A DNA stretch of 64,000 nucleotides from Duganella margarita (GTDB taxonomy: Bacteria > Pseudomonadota > Gammaproteobacteria > Burkholderiales > Burkholderiaceae_D): contig NZ_WWCS01000009.1 of assembly GCF_009857535.1 (NCBI RefSeq), positions 124,001-188,000 of the forward strand, read 5' to 3'. Below are positions 42,170 to 51,147 of the stretch, in pieces. The position numbers were made by a program, and so were the translations under genes. The notes under the pieces were generated by a model, which had not been told where the DNA came from, searched no databases, and worked only from the letters and a program-made list of their open reading frames with translations. Position 1 is the stretch's first letter, and the number at the start of each line of letters is the position of its first letter.

Positions 42170-43369
42170 ATGATGGTCTGGATGACCGCCGCCGAGGCTT
42201 TGGATGTGCTCCACGTTCGTCCGCAAACGCTGTATGCCAATGTCAGCCGGGGGAAGATTCGCGCCAAGGCGGATGGAGATGATCCGCGCCGCAGCCTGTA
42301 TCACCGCGACGATGTGTTGCGCATGGCGCGCCGCGCCAACGGACGGCGCAAAGTAGAAATCGTCTCCAGCGAGGCGATGCAGTATGGCGACCCGGTGCTA
42401 CCCTCCGCCATCTCCACCGCGCTGGACGGCCGCCTGCTCTACCGCGGCCACGACGCCGCCAGGCTGGCCGAGACTGCCAGCCTGGAAGACATTGCCGCAC
42501 TGCTGTGGGAATGCCCGGCCGATGAAGCGGCCACGATCTGGGCCACCAGCGCCAGCCAAGCCACAGCAGACAGCGCCAGCGGGCAGACGGTCACCGACAG
42601 CGCGCTGGCCGCCGGCCTGCTGATCCTCGCCCGCCGCAGCGCGGTTGATGCGCCCTCGCTTGGCCGTCCCGTCGCCGAGCTGCGCGCCGAAGCCGCCGGC
42701 GTTCTCGCCACACTGGTCGGCGCCATGGTCGGCACCAGCCCCACGTCCGACGGCATACCCATCAGCCAGCGGCTCGCCCGCGCCTGGCTTGCCGAAGCGC
42801 ATGAAGACCTGATCCGCCGCGCCTTGGTCCTGATGGCGGATAACGAACTGAACGCCTCCACCTTCGCCGCCCGCGTCGCCATCTCCACCGGCGCCTCGCT
42901 GGCGGCCGGCGTGCTGGCCGGCTTCACCACGCTCACCGGTCCCTTGCACGGCGGCGCCGCGCAGCAGTTTGCCCAACTGATCACCCAGGCAAACGCCGGC
43001 AGCCCGGCCCAGGCCGTCCACGACTGGCTGACCAGCAAGCGCGCCCTGCCCGCCTTCGGCCACCCGCTCTACCGCGAAGGCGACCCGCGCGCCCAAGCCC
43101 TGATCAAACTGCTGCCAACGATGGAACCCCATGCCGCACTGGCGGTGGCCGCAGAACAACAGGCCGGCGAGCTGCCGAACATCGACTATGCCCTCTCCCT
43201 GCTGACCGCTGCCTGCGATCTGCCGAAAGACGCCCCGTTTATCTTGTTTGCCGTGGGTCGCTGCGTCGGCTGGCTGGCGCACGCGCTGGAGCAGGTGCAA
43301 GCCAACCGCCTGATCAGGCCACGGGCCCGCTACACCGGGCCCGCGCCTGTTACCGCAGGAATTTATTGA
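42170..43369 (+). CDS. Citrate synthase-like protein with N-terminal DNA-binding-like domain
   Basis: A 399-residue citrate/2-methylcitrate synthase-family protein. Residues about 1-65 resemble an excisionase/MerR-type winged helix (MTAAEALDVLHVRPQTLYANVSRGKI). The citrate-synthase part follows, with GRLLYRGHD, the catalytic His in GPLHGGAAQ, the second His in AFGHPLYREGDPRA and an Asp in PNIDYALSLL, so all three catalytic residues appear to be present. It may condense a short acyl-CoA with oxaloacetate or a related keto acid. AGGA lies four to seven bases before two candidate ATGs (42170, 42173). It is divergent from a CoA transferase. Confidence 0.82.
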   Translation: MMVWMTAAEALDVLHVRPQTLYANVSRGKIRAKADGDDPRRSLYHRDDVLRMARRANGRRKVEIVSSEAMQYGDPVLPSAISTALDGRLLYRGHDAARLAETASLEDIAALLWECPADEAATIWATSASQATADSASGQTVTDSALAAGLLILARRSAVDAPSLGRPVAELRAEAAGVLATLVGAMVGTSPTSDGIPISQRLARAWLAEAHEDLIRRALVLMADNELNASTFAARVAISTGASLAAGVLAGFTTLTGPLHGGAAQQFAQLITQANAGSPAQAVHDWLTSKRALPAFGHPLYREGDPRAQALIKLLPTMEPHAALAVAAEQQAGELPNIDYALSLLTAACDLPKDAPFILFAVGRCVGWLAHALEQVQANRLIRPRARYTGPAPVTAGIY

Positions 43370-43670
43370 CGGTGGCCATGGTGGCCATGTCCGGATTCAT
43401 GAACTGGAACCCGATTTTGAAGTGATCGCCACTGAAAATGCAGTAATTCACCCGCGAGCGGCAAGACAGCACCTGCGCCTTGCCCTCGACGAACAGCTCA
43501 AACGACACCATGCCGATATCGCCCGCCGCCAGCTTATGATCAAACGTGAGCGACAAGCCGGTGCTGGCGATGTCCAGCGTCCGCCCCTGCATCGGCGGCA
43601 TGCCGTCCATCACCACGACTGCCTTCGAACGCACGATCTTGCGCGCGCCTGTCCTTTGATCGACTACCAC
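43350..43670 (-). CDS. PilZ-domain protein
   Basis: A 106-residue PilZ-type c-di-GMP receptor-like protein. The N-terminal RKIVR fits the RxxxR motif. The second motif reads DIASTGLSL, where the usual D/N-x-S-x-x-G has Ala in place of the Ser position, so binding may be altered. The start is GTG with an AAAGGAAC site nine bases upstream. Its 3' end overlaps the convergent citrate-synthase-like gene by 20 bp. It could relay signals from GGDEF/EAL proteins such as the one at 53865-56984. Confidence 0.75.
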   Translation of the reverse strand: MVVDQRTGARKIVRSKAVVVMDGMPPMQGRTLDIASTGLSLTFDHKLAAGDIGMVSFELFVEGKAQVLSCRSRVNYCIFSGDHFKIGFQFMNPDMATMATVNKFLR

Positions 43671-43733
43671 TTTCTTGTTCCTTTAGTTACGTAATTTGCA
43701 CTATTAACGATTACAACACGTAACAATACAACG

Positions 43734-45110
43734 TTATTGGATTTCGCGCAGCTTATTGAAGGCATCATCGATTCGGTCAACAGCAATAATTGTCAGGCCG
43801 TCAATTGGCTGCTTGGGCACGTTGGCGCTTGGGATCATCGCAATCGAAAAGCCCAGCTTGGCCGCCTCGCGCAGCCGCTCCTGGCCACGCGGCGCCGGCC
43901 GGATCTCGCCCGCCAGGCCGACCTCGCCAAACACCACGAAACCACGCGGCAGCGCCTTGTTGCGCATCGACGAGTTAATCGCCAGCAGCACCGCCAGGTC
44001 GACCGCCGGTTCACTGATCTTGACGCCGCCCACCGCATTGATGAACACGTCCTGGTCAAACGCCGCAATGCCGGCGTGACGGTGCAGCACCGCCAGCAGC
44101 ATCGCCAGCCGGTTCTGCTCCAGCCCGACCGACAGCCGGCGCGCATTCGGCAGATGGCTGGCGTCCACCAGCGCCTGAATCTCGACCAGCAACGGCCGCG
44201 TGCCCTCCTGCGTCACCATCACGCACGAGCCGGGCACCTGGTTGTCATGTTGCGACAAGAACAAGGCCGATGGGTTGGACACGCCCTTCAGTCCCTTCTC
44301 GGTCATGGCAAACACGCCCAGCTCGTTGACCGCGCCGAAACGGTTCTTGATCGCCCGTACCAGACGGAAGCTCGAATGGCTGTCGCCCTCGAAGTACAGC
44401 ACGGTATCGACAATGTGCTCCAGCACACGCGGACCCGCCAGCGCGCCTTCCTTGGTGACGTGGCCGACCAGGATGATGGTCACGCCGGTCTGCTTGGCCA
44501 CGCGCGTCAGTTGCGCCGCGCATTCGCGCACCTGCGCCACCGAGCCGGGCGCGGACGTCAGCGCATCCGAATACACGGTCTGGATCGAGTCGATCACCGC
44601 CACTTCCGGCTTCAGGTCCGCCAGCGTGCCGAGGATTTTCTCCAACTGGATTTCAGCTTGCAGCTTCAGGTCGCGCGCATCGACTTGCAGCCGCTTGGCG
44701 CGCAAGGCGATCTGCGCGCCGGACTCCTCGCCCGACACGTACAGCACCTTCTTCATGTGCGACACATTGGCCAGCGCCTGCAACAGCAGGGTCGACTTGC
44801 CGATGCCCGGATCGCCGCCGATCAGCACCACGCCGCCCGCCACCAGGCCGCCGCCCAGCACGCGGTCGAACTCCTCGATGCCGGTGCCGAAGCGCGGCAC
44901 GTCGATGGCGTCGATGTCGGCCAGCGACAGCACCGGCGCGGTCTGCGCCAGCGCCAGATGGGCCGGTTGCGAATAACGGTTATTGCCGCCGGTCTCGACC
45001 GGCGTTTCCACCATCGTATTCCACTGGTGGCAGGACGTGCATTGGCCGGTCCACTTGTTGGCGATCGCGCCGCACTCGTTGCAGGTGAAATTGGTTTTTG
45101 CCTTGGCCAT
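43734..45110 (-). CDS. radA: DNA repair protein RadA
   Basis: A 458-residue RecA-like branch-migration protein. An N-terminal C4 zinc finger uses Cys10, Cys13, Cys24 and Cys27. The ATPase core has Walker A GGDPGIGKSTL, Walker B VAVIDSIQTV and the RadA-specific KNRFG motif (IKNRFGAVNELGVF). The C-terminal Lon-like domain contains VFGEVGLAGEIRPAP. The ATG at 45110 fixes the zinc finger at the N-terminus and is 4 bp after the alr stop, so alr and radA form an operon. Confidence 0.95.
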   Translation of the reverse strand: MAKAKTNFTCNECGAIANKWTGQCTSCHQWNTMVETPVETGGNNRYSQPAHLALAQTAPVLSLADIDAIDVPRFGTGIEEFDRVLGGGLVAGGVVLIGGDPGIGKSTLLLQALANVSHMKKVLYVSGEESGAQIALRAKRLQVDARDLKLQAEIQLEKILGTLADLKPEVAVIDSIQTVYSDALTSAPGSVAQVRECAAQLTRVAKQTGVTIILVGHVTKEGALAGPRVLEHIVDTVLYFEGDSHSSFRLVRAIKNRFGAVNELGVFAMTEKGLKGVSNPSALFLSQHDNQVPGSCVMVTQEGTRPLLVEIQALVDASHLPNARRLSVGLEQNRLAMLLAVLHRHAGIAAFDQDVFINAVGGVKISEPAVDLAVLLAINSSMRNKALPRGFVVFGEVGLAGEIRPAPRGQERLREAAKLGFSIAMIPSANVPKQPIDGLTIIAVDRIDDAFNKLREIQ

Positions 45111-45114
45111 CCGC

Positions 45115-46206
45115 TTAACCTTCCACCACCGGCACGCGCGGCGCCAGTGCACACATCAACTCGTAGCCGATGGTGTCGGCGGCATTGGCCACCTCGTCGA
45201 TCGGCAAGCCGCGGCCCCACAGCGTGACCTTGCTGCCGAGACGGGCCCGTGGCAACTCGGTCAGGTCGACGGTCAGCATGTCCATCGACACCCTGCCAAC
45301 CAGGCGCGTGCGCACGCCATCGACCAGCACCGGCGTGCCGGCCGGCGCCACGCGCGGGTAGCCGTCGGCATAGCCGCACGCCACCACGCCGACGCGCATC
45401 GGCACATCGGCCTTGAAGCGGCTGCCGTAGCCCACTACCTCGCCGGCGGCGATGTCCTGCACGCCAATGATCTCGCTGCTGAGCGTCATGGTGGGCTGCA
45501 AGCCGAATTCATCGGCGGTGCCGCCGCCCGGCGTGCCGCCGTACAGCATGATGCCGGGACGTACCCAGTCGGTTTTCAAATCCGCATGCAGCAGCACGCC
45601 GGCCGAATTGGACAGGCTGCGCGCACCCGGCAAGCCGGCCGCGCCGCGCTCGAAGCGGCGCAGCTGCTCGCCGATCGGCAGCAGCGGGTGGTCGATCTCG
45701 TCGGCATTGGCGAAGTGCGTCATCAGCGTGATGCTGCCGACACAGGCAATCGCGCTCAGTCGCGCATGGGCGGCCGCGAACGCCTCGGGCGTAAAGCCGA
45801 GACGGTTCATGCCGGTGTTCATTTTGAGATGCAGGTCGAAGCGGACGCCGCGCGCGACAAGTTGCGGCGCCGCCGCTTCCAGCCACGCCAGTTGCGCGTC
45901 GCAATGCACGGCCGCCTGCAAATCGTGGTCGGCCATGGTGAGCAAGTCTTCCGGACCGAAGAAACCCTCCAATAACAAGATCGGCTTGGTCCAGCCCAGC
46001 TCGCGCAGCTTGACGGCGTTGTCGAATTCGATCAGCGCCAGGCCATCGGCGGCGGCAAAGCCGCGCATCGCGCGCTCCAGGCCGTGGCCATAGCCATTGG
46101 CCTTGAGCACGCCCCAGGCCTTGGCGCCAGGCGTTCTGGCCTTGGCCAGCGCCAGGTTCTGCTTCATGGAATCCACGTGAATAGTTGCTAAGATCGGCCT
46201 CGGCAT
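45115..46206 (-). CDS. alr: Alanine racemase
   Basis: A 363-residue PLP-dependent racemase supplying D-alanine for peptidoglycan. The PLP Lys is in GVLKANGYGHG near the N-terminus, the barrel contains HLKMNTGMNRLGF, SNSAGVL and RPGIMLYG, and the C-terminal domain has the expected VGYGSRFKAD and VSMDMLTVD segments. ATG at 46206 (MPRPILATIH) is typical of the family; another ATG three codons earlier is possible. Neither has a clear ribosome-binding site. It diverges from lplT. Confidence 0.93.
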   Translation of the reverse strand: MPRPILATIHVDSMKQNLALAKARTPGAKAWGVLKANGYGHGLERAMRGFAAADGLALIEFDNAVKLRELGWTKPILLLEGFFGPEDLLTMADHDLQAAVHCDAQLAWLEAAAPQLVARGVRFDLHLKMNTGMNRLGFTPEAFAAAHARLSAIACVGSITLMTHFANADEIDHPLLPIGEQLRRFERGAAGLPGARSLSNSAGVLLHADLKTDWVRPGIMLYGGTPGGGTADEFGLQPTMTLSSEIIGVQDIAAGEVVGYGSRFKADVPMRVGVVACGYADGYPRVAPAGTPVLVDGVRTRLVGRVSMDMLTVDLTELPRARLGSKVTLWGRGLPIDEVANAADTIGYELMCALAPRVPVVEG

Positions 46207-46340
46207 ACGACGCATTTCTACAGAGTAAACGAAGGCGCTATTTTACCGCCTGCGGCCCAGTGTGCACCGCTCAATTCTTGGGGGTTACGATCAAAGCATG
46301 GTATAAAGCAAGCCAGATAAGTTTTCCAGGCTATCCCAGA

Positions 46341-47603
46341 ATGAATCGTGGTTTCTATACCATCATGGCAGCGCAGTTCTTTTCGTCCTTGGCGGATAAT
46401 GCGCTGCTCTTTGTTGCGATCGACCTGCTGGTAAACATGAAATCTCCGGGGTGGATTACGCCGCTCCTGAAGCTCTCATTTACCCTCTTTTATGTGCTGT
46501 TGGCTGCATTTGTCGGCGCTTTTGCCGATTCGATGCCCAAAGGCAAGGTTATGTTCATCTCCAACCTGATCAAGGTTGGCGGTTGCCTGCTCATTTTCGC
46601 CCACGTTCATCCGCTGCTGGCATACGCCATCGTCGGCTTCGGCGCGGCCGTCTATTCGCCCGCCAAATACGGCATCCTGACCGAACTGCTGCCGGCGGAA
46701 AAACTGGTGGCGGCCAATGGCTGGGTGGAAGGCTTGACCGTGATTTCGATCATCTTCGGCACCGTCATGGGCGGCGCGCTGGTCGGCGACCGCGTGTCAT
46801 CGATGCTGCTGGGCTTCGACATGCCGCTGATCGACACCGGCATCGAGACGCCGACCCAGGCCGCGCTGTGCGTGGTGGTCGGCATTTATATGCTGGCGGC
46901 CCTGTTCAATACGCGGATTCCGGACACCGGCTGCAAGTACGGCCACCAGGAGCGCAACCCCATCAAGCTGATCACCGATTTCGCCAACTGCTTCAGCATG
47001 CTGTGGAAAGACAAGCTCGGCCAGATTTCGCTGGGCGTGACCACGCTGTTCTGGGGCGCTGCGCAGACGCTGCAATTCATCGTGCTGGAATGGGCCAGCC
47101 GCACGCTGCACCTGAGCTATGAGCAGTCGACCAGTCTGGTGGGCGTGGTGGCGATCGGCGTGGCGCTGGGTGCGGTGATTTCGGCGCGCTTTGTGTCGCT
47201 GCGCAAGTCGCTGACGGTGATTCCGGTCGGCATCGCCATGGGTGTGATCGTGATGAGCATGACCATGGTGCACTCGGTCAAGCTCGCCTATCCGCTGCTG
47301 GTGCTGGTGGGGCTGCTGGGCGGCTTCTTCCTGGTGCCGATGAATGCGCTGTTGCAGCATCGCGGCCACGTGCTGATGAGCGCCGGCCATTCGATCGCGG
47401 TGCAGAACTTTAACGAAAATCTGTCGATCCTGACGATGCTGGCGGTGTACTCACTGATGCTGCGCGCGCATTTGAACCTCGACATCATCATCCTGCTGTT
47501 CGGCCTGTTCCTGGCTGGCACCATGCTGTACATCCTGCGCAAGCACCAGCGCAATCAGCGCGAGTTCGATTCGGTCGCGCTGATCGGTGAAGCCAAGCAC
47601 TAA
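46341..47603 (+). CDS. lplT: Lysophospholipid transporter LplT
   Basis: A 420-residue major-facilitator-type membrane protein with about 12 helices. The start MNRGFYTIMAAQFFSSLADNALL and the motifs VYSPAKYGILTELLPAEKLVAANG and FFLVPMNALLQHRG are characteristic of LplT, which flips lysophospholipids inward for re-acylation. The ATG at 46341 matches the family N-terminus. A TATAAA element (46311-46316) with TTGGGG 18 bp upstream of it is a plausible promoter. No acyltransferase Aas follows. Confidence 0.9.
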   Translation: MNRGFYTIMAAQFFSSLADNALLFVAIDLLVNMKSPGWITPLLKLSFTLFYVLLAAFVGAFADSMPKGKVMFISNLIKVGGCLLIFAHVHPLLAYAIVGFGAAVYSPAKYGILTELLPAEKLVAANGWVEGLTVISIIFGTVMGGALVGDRVSSMLLGFDMPLIDTGIETPTQAALCVVVGIYMLAALFNTRIPDTGCKYGHQERNPIKLITDFANCFSMLWKDKLGQISLGVTTLFWGAAQTLQFIVLEWASRTLHLSYEQSTSLVGVVAIGVALGAVISARFVSLRKSLTVIPVGIAMGVIVMSMTMVHSVKLAYPLLVLVGLLGGFFLVPMNALLQHRGHVLMSAGHSIAVQNFNENLSILTMLAVYSLMLRAHLNLDIIILLFGLFLAGTMLYILRKHQRNQREFDSVALIGEAKH

Positions 47604-47606
47604 GCC

Positions 47607-48602
47607 TTAGGCAGGCAGCACGCCGTCATGGCGGCGCTGCGCGGCCTGTGCGCGCCAGCCGTCGGGGACGATAAAGCCCCGGCGCTCCTCGATCAGCCAC
47701 TCCCCTTTTTCCCGCAAGGCGACGATCATCACCGGCACCTCCTGTCCGGCGATGGCGGCCAGCATCCCTGCGCGGTCCACGCTTTGTGCGGCGGACGTCT
47801 TCAACGGCGCCAGCCATTGCAGGCGCGGCAGGATGGCGTAGCGTTGCGGCGGCAGGGTTTGCGCTGCCTGCGTTTGCGTCATCCAGAAGCCATGGCAGTG
47901 CTGTGGCGAGATGCCGGGCATCGGCTGGACGCCGTCCGGATAGAACAGCCAGCCTTTGACCAGCGCCTGCGCGCGGGCGACCGGCTGCGGCAGCAAGGCT
48001 TGCGCCACCGGATGCTGCGACAGCGACAGTTGCTTGTCGAAGATCTTGCGCATTTTCAGACCCAGCGTATCGGCCAGGTTGGGGCCGATCAGGCCGTTGA
48101 GGTTGTCCGCGCCGTCCAACAGGTAGAACTTGGTGGCGAATTCGATGTGGACCAATTGATCGCCCTCGTGCAGCAGGAAGTCGAATTCGCCGATGGTGTC
48201 GGTGCGGTCGGCGCGGACTTGCAGGCCGTGGGCGTATAGTTGGCCTTGCTCGGCGAAGTAGAAGGCCATCAGCTTTTCAGCGTACAGGCCGAGGCGGGAG
48301 TAGTGCTTGCTGCCCAGGGCGGCCTCCAGCGGCGACGGATCGTGCTCCAGCGCGTTCAGCCATTCCTGCGTACCCGGAGAGATCGCGCCTAGCGTGGCGA
48401 TGCGGCCTTGCCAGTACGGCGATGCGGGATCGAGCAAATCAGGCGCCCCCAGCAGCCACGCCAGTGCGCGCACGTGCGGATTGGTCAGCTGGGGCCAACG
48501 GCCCTCGAACAGCGATTGGTAGCTCACGGCCGGCACTCCGGACCCGGCGGCGACATCGCCCGGCGGCAGCGAGGCTGGCGCGCCGGGCGGCTGGTCAGCC
48601 AT
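47607..48602 (-). CDS. DUF1853-family protein, PD-(D/E)XK-nuclease-like
   Basis: A 331-residue cytoplasmic protein of DUF1853. The N-terminal RALAWLLGAPDLLDP and the central TIGEFDFLLHEG ... HIEFATKFYLL are characteristic. The spacing of the Asp in EFDFLL and the Glu/Lys in EFATKFYL resembles a PD-(D/E)XK nuclease core, which would make it a DNA- or RNA-cutting enzyme, but no experimental role is known to me. The ATG at 48602 overlaps the uracil-DNA-glycosylase gene by 8 bp, placing it last in the tsaB operon. Confidence 0.82.
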   Translation of the reverse strand: MADQPPGAPASLPPGDVAAGSGVPAVSYQSLFEGRWPQLTNPHVRALAWLLGAPDLLDPASPYWQGRIATLGAISPGTQEWLNALEHDPSPLEAALGSKHYSRLGLYAEKLMAFYFAEQGQLYAHGLQVRADRTDTIGEFDFLLHEGDQLVHIEFATKFYLLDGADNLNGLIGPNLADTLGLKMRKIFDKQLSLSQHPVAQALLPQPVARAQALVKGWLFYPDGVQPMPGISPQHCHGFWMTQTQAAQTLPPQRYAILPRLQWLAPLKTSAAQSVDRAGMLAAIAGQEVPVMIVALREKGEWLIEERRGFIVPDGWRAQAAQRRHDGVLPA

Positions 48603-49893
48603 GACTGGCTTTCGCCAGGCACAGGTCGGCCCAGGCTTTGGCTTTGTCTTCCGGTTTGCGCAGCAAATCGTCAGGATGATAGGTAGCAACTACTGGCAGC
48701 TGGTTGGCGCCATAGTGCATCACCTTACCGCGCGCGGCTGGCCCCATCATCAGGCCCTTGGCGGCGAACTGGCCGAAGGTCATGGCCATGGTGGCGCCGG
48801 TCAGCGCCAGTTCGCGCTCCAGATACGGACGACAGGCAATAACTTCGTCGCCGCTCGGGTTGCGCTCCGGCGGACGGCATTTGACCACGTTGGTGATGTA
48901 GACGTCGGTGTCCGGCTTCAGCTCGATGGCTTTGAGCATGTTGTGCAGCAGCTGGCCGGCCTCGCCGGTGATGGCTTGCACGTCCTGCTCGTCGGCTGCC
49001 GACGGCGCGGCGGCGATGGCGATCCAGGTCGCGCGTTCGGCGCCACGGCCGTTGACGGCGGCAATGCGCGTCTCGCACAGCGGGCAGCGGGTGCATGTGG
49101 ACACAGCGGCTTGCAGCGCCGGCCAGTCCATGCCGGCGATGGCTTCGTCGCTGACTGGCGTGGAAGCCAGCTCGGACGCCGCGTGTGAGGCGACGGCCAG
49201 ATCCGATGGCGCCGAGGCCGACGGCGAGGCGGCGGTGTCGGTTGCGTTGCCGAAGCGCGATGGCGCGGCTTCCGACAGTGATGCATCCGCAGCTGCGTTA
49301 GCGGCCGAGCGCGATGGCGTGGCGGACGGCGGCGGCATCGGCGCGTCATCAAACCAGGCGGTGTCCTCGCCCGCCGGTTCGGCTTCCACCGGCGCCGCAG
49401 CGCGGGCCGCAGGCTTTGCTGGTGCGGGCGCTGGACGCGGCGCGACCGGCGGTACCGGCGCATCGTCGAACCAGGCCATCGAATCGTCGTCAGACCTGGC
49501 GGCGGACGCTGCGGGCGGCTGCACCGGCGGGGCCGCACGGGCGATGGCTGGAGCGCCTGCCGCAGCGCTGGCATGCGATTCGGGTGGCGTCGCGCGGTGA
49601 ACTGCGGGCGGCTCAGGCGGCATCGCAGCCGGTGCGGCGACGCGCAGTGCGGGCGCGGGCACGGCGACTGCCTGCGCGACAAGCTGCGGCGCGGGCGCGG
49701 TAACCGCCGGCACCACGGCAGCCGGCGCGACCGCCGATGGCGCATCTTCCTCTGGCCAGCCATCCGCCAACGCCTGCACCGCCGAGACGAACGCATCCCC
49801 CTCAGCTTCTACCGCCCCATTGCGCAATTTCCATTGCACGCCAACTCCCATCTCCTGCAGGAAGGCCGTGCTCCGTGCCGACGACTGACTCAT
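48595..49893 (-). CDS. Uracil-DNA-glycosylase-family (Fe-S) protein with long disordered linker
   Basis: A 432-residue protein. The C-terminal ~170 residues match the family 4/5 iron-sulfur uracil-DNA glycosylases: CTRCPLC (Cys267, Cys270), NVVKCRPP (Cys339), ACRPYL (Cys354) and the DNA-binding TYHPDDLLR. The N-terminal catalytic motif, normally GEAPG...ED, reads AAAPSAADEQ, so glycosylase activity is doubtful. The first ~25 residues resemble those of Burkholderiales homologues. The middle (about 50-250) is Ala/Pro-rich and holds two copies of AWFDDAPxPP (140-149 and 179-188). The gene overlaps rimI by 4 bp. Confidence 0.82.
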   Translation of the reverse strand: MSQSSARSTAFLQEMGVGVQWKLRNGAVEAEGDAFVSAVQALADGWPEEDAPSAVAPAAVVPAVTAPAPQLVAQAVAVPAPALRVAAPAAMPPEPPAVHRATPPESHASAAAGAPAIARAAPPVQPPAASAARSDDDSMAWFDDAPVPPVAPRPAPAPAKPAARAAAPVEAEPAGEDTAWFDDAPMPPPSATPSRSAANAAADASLSEAAPSRFGNATDTAASPSASAPSDLAVASHAASELASTPVSDEAIAGMDWPALQAAVSTCTRCPLCETRIAAVNGRGAERATWIAIAAAPSAADEQDVQAITGEAGQLLHNMLKAIELKPDTDVYITNVVKCRPPERNPSGDEVIACRPYLERELALTGATMAMTFGQFAAKGLMMGPAARGKVMHYGANQLPVVATYHPDDLLRKPEDKAKAWADLCLAKASHG

Positions 49894-50363
49894 ACCTGAA
49901 ACCGCATCACAATCGCGTCCTCGCGTTGCTGGTTGGCCGCCGGGTAATAACCCTTGCGGCGGCCGATCTGTTTAAATCCATAGCGCTCATAAATCTGCAA
50001 CGCCCGCGTATTCGATGGCCGCACCTCCAGCAACACCGACTCCATGCCCAGCCCGCGCGAACAAGCCACCGCCTGGTTCAGCAAAAACCGCCCCAGGCCC
50101 TGCCCCTGCTTCTCGGCCGACACGGCCACATTCAGCAAATGCGACTCGTCCACCACCGCCATCAACAGGAAATAACCGAGCAGATGACCATCGCGCTCGC
50201 GCAGCACCCACGCCTCGTAATTGCTGTTGAGCGAGTCGACAAAATTGGCCATGGTCCACGGATACGGATACACGCTCTGCTCCAGCGCGAATACCTCGTC
50301 GAGGTCGGACGCCTGCATCGGCTCGTAATTGAGCCGCGCCAGATCCCAGACCGGCGCCGTCAT
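49890..50363 (-). CDS. rimI: Ribosomal protein S18 alanine N-acetyltransferase RimI
   Basis: A 157-residue GNAT-fold acetyltransferase. The acetyl-CoA site is EKQGQGLGRFLLNQAV (Q/RxxGxG/A), preceded by ESHLLNVAV and followed by LEVRPSNTRALQIYERYGF, all typical of RimI. It acetylates the N-terminal alanine of protein S18. It overlaps tsaB and the glycosylase-like gene by 4 bp each, and the tsaB-rimI pairing is common in proteobacteria. Confidence 0.92.
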   Translation of the reverse strand: MTAPVWDLARLNYEPMQASDLDEVFALEQSVYPYPWTMANFVDSLNSNYEAWVLRERDGHLLGYFLLMAVVDESHLLNVAVSAEKQGQGLGRFLLNQAVACSRGLGMESVLLEVRPSNTRALQIYERYGFKQIGRRKGYYPAANQQREDAIVMRFQV

Positions 50364-51052
50364 GCGCCGCTTTCCTTCGCGGCCGCCATATCGCGGCGCT
50401 CGGCCTGGGTGTAGGCGACCTTGTTACGCAGATACAGCGGTTGCGCTTCGGCCGCCGTCACCGTGTGACCGGCCGCAAACGCAATCGCCGCCAGCCGCGC
50501 GATCTGCGCCGCATGCGGCATCACCCCGGCAAAGCCGCCGGCCGGAAACGCCTCCGCATACGCCGACAAGCCATTGCCGCACATTACCGGCGTACCTTGC
50601 GGCTGGACATCGGCTGGCGCCGACAACACCGGCGGCAGCACCGTCACCGGCACGCCATTGTCAAAGCGATACTGCGCCCAGTAGACTTCGCCCATGCGCG
50701 CATCCAGCACCGCCAGCACCTCGTTGGCGCCATGCTGCTGATGACAGGCCAATGCCATCGCATCCAGCGTCATCACCGGTACGGCCGGCAGCTTGCCGCC
50801 GAAAGCCAGCCCCTGCGCCACGCCGCACGCAGTGCGCACCCCGGTAAACGAGCCGGGGCCGGAACCGAAGGCGATCGCATCGCACTGCGGCAAGCTGATG
50901 CCGGCTTCGGCCAGCAACTCCTGAATCATCGGCAACACGGCCTGGGAATGGGTACGCACGCCGCTGGAGACGCGGCTCAGGACGTCTTCGCCCCGCAGCA
51001 GTGCGACGGAAGCGGTTTCGGACGAGGTTTCAATGGCAAGAATAATAGGCAT
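50360..51052 (-). CDS. tsaB: tRNA threonylcarbamoyladenosine biosynthesis protein TsaB
   Basis: A 230-residue ASKHA-fold protein. The N-terminal ILAIETSSETASVALL and the central FGSGPGSFTGVRTACGVAQGLA are diagnostic. TsaB works with TsaD and TsaE to make the t6A base next to the anticodon. The ATG at 51052 opens the conserved N-terminus; an upstream frame adds a non-family leader. It starts a four-gene overlapping run and diverges from the thioredoxin-like gene. Confidence 0.93.
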   Translation of the reverse strand: MPIILAIETSSETASVALLRGEDVLSRVSSGVRTHSQAVLPMIQELLAEAGISLPQCDAIAFGSGPGSFTGVRTACGVAQGLAFGGKLPAVPVMTLDAMALACHQQHGANEVLAVLDARMGEVYWAQYRFDNGVPVTVLPPVLSAPADVQPQGTPVMCGNGLSAYAEAFPAGGFAGVMPHAAQIARLAAIAFAAGHTVTAAEAQPLYLRNKVAYTQAERRDMAAAKESGA

Positions 51053-51147
51053 GCCGTATTTTAACCCGCCGCGCTGGCAGGCGCGACCCCGCGCGGGCAT
51101 GTAGAATACCGTTTTTGGGCCGAGCACGCCCTGATCCGACCACACCA

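Noticed and set aside
43685..43723. Inverted GTTACGT/ACGTAAC arms upstream of the PilZ gene as an operator
   Set aside because: The arms are far apart and the region is short and A+T-rich; the evidence is too thin without conservation.
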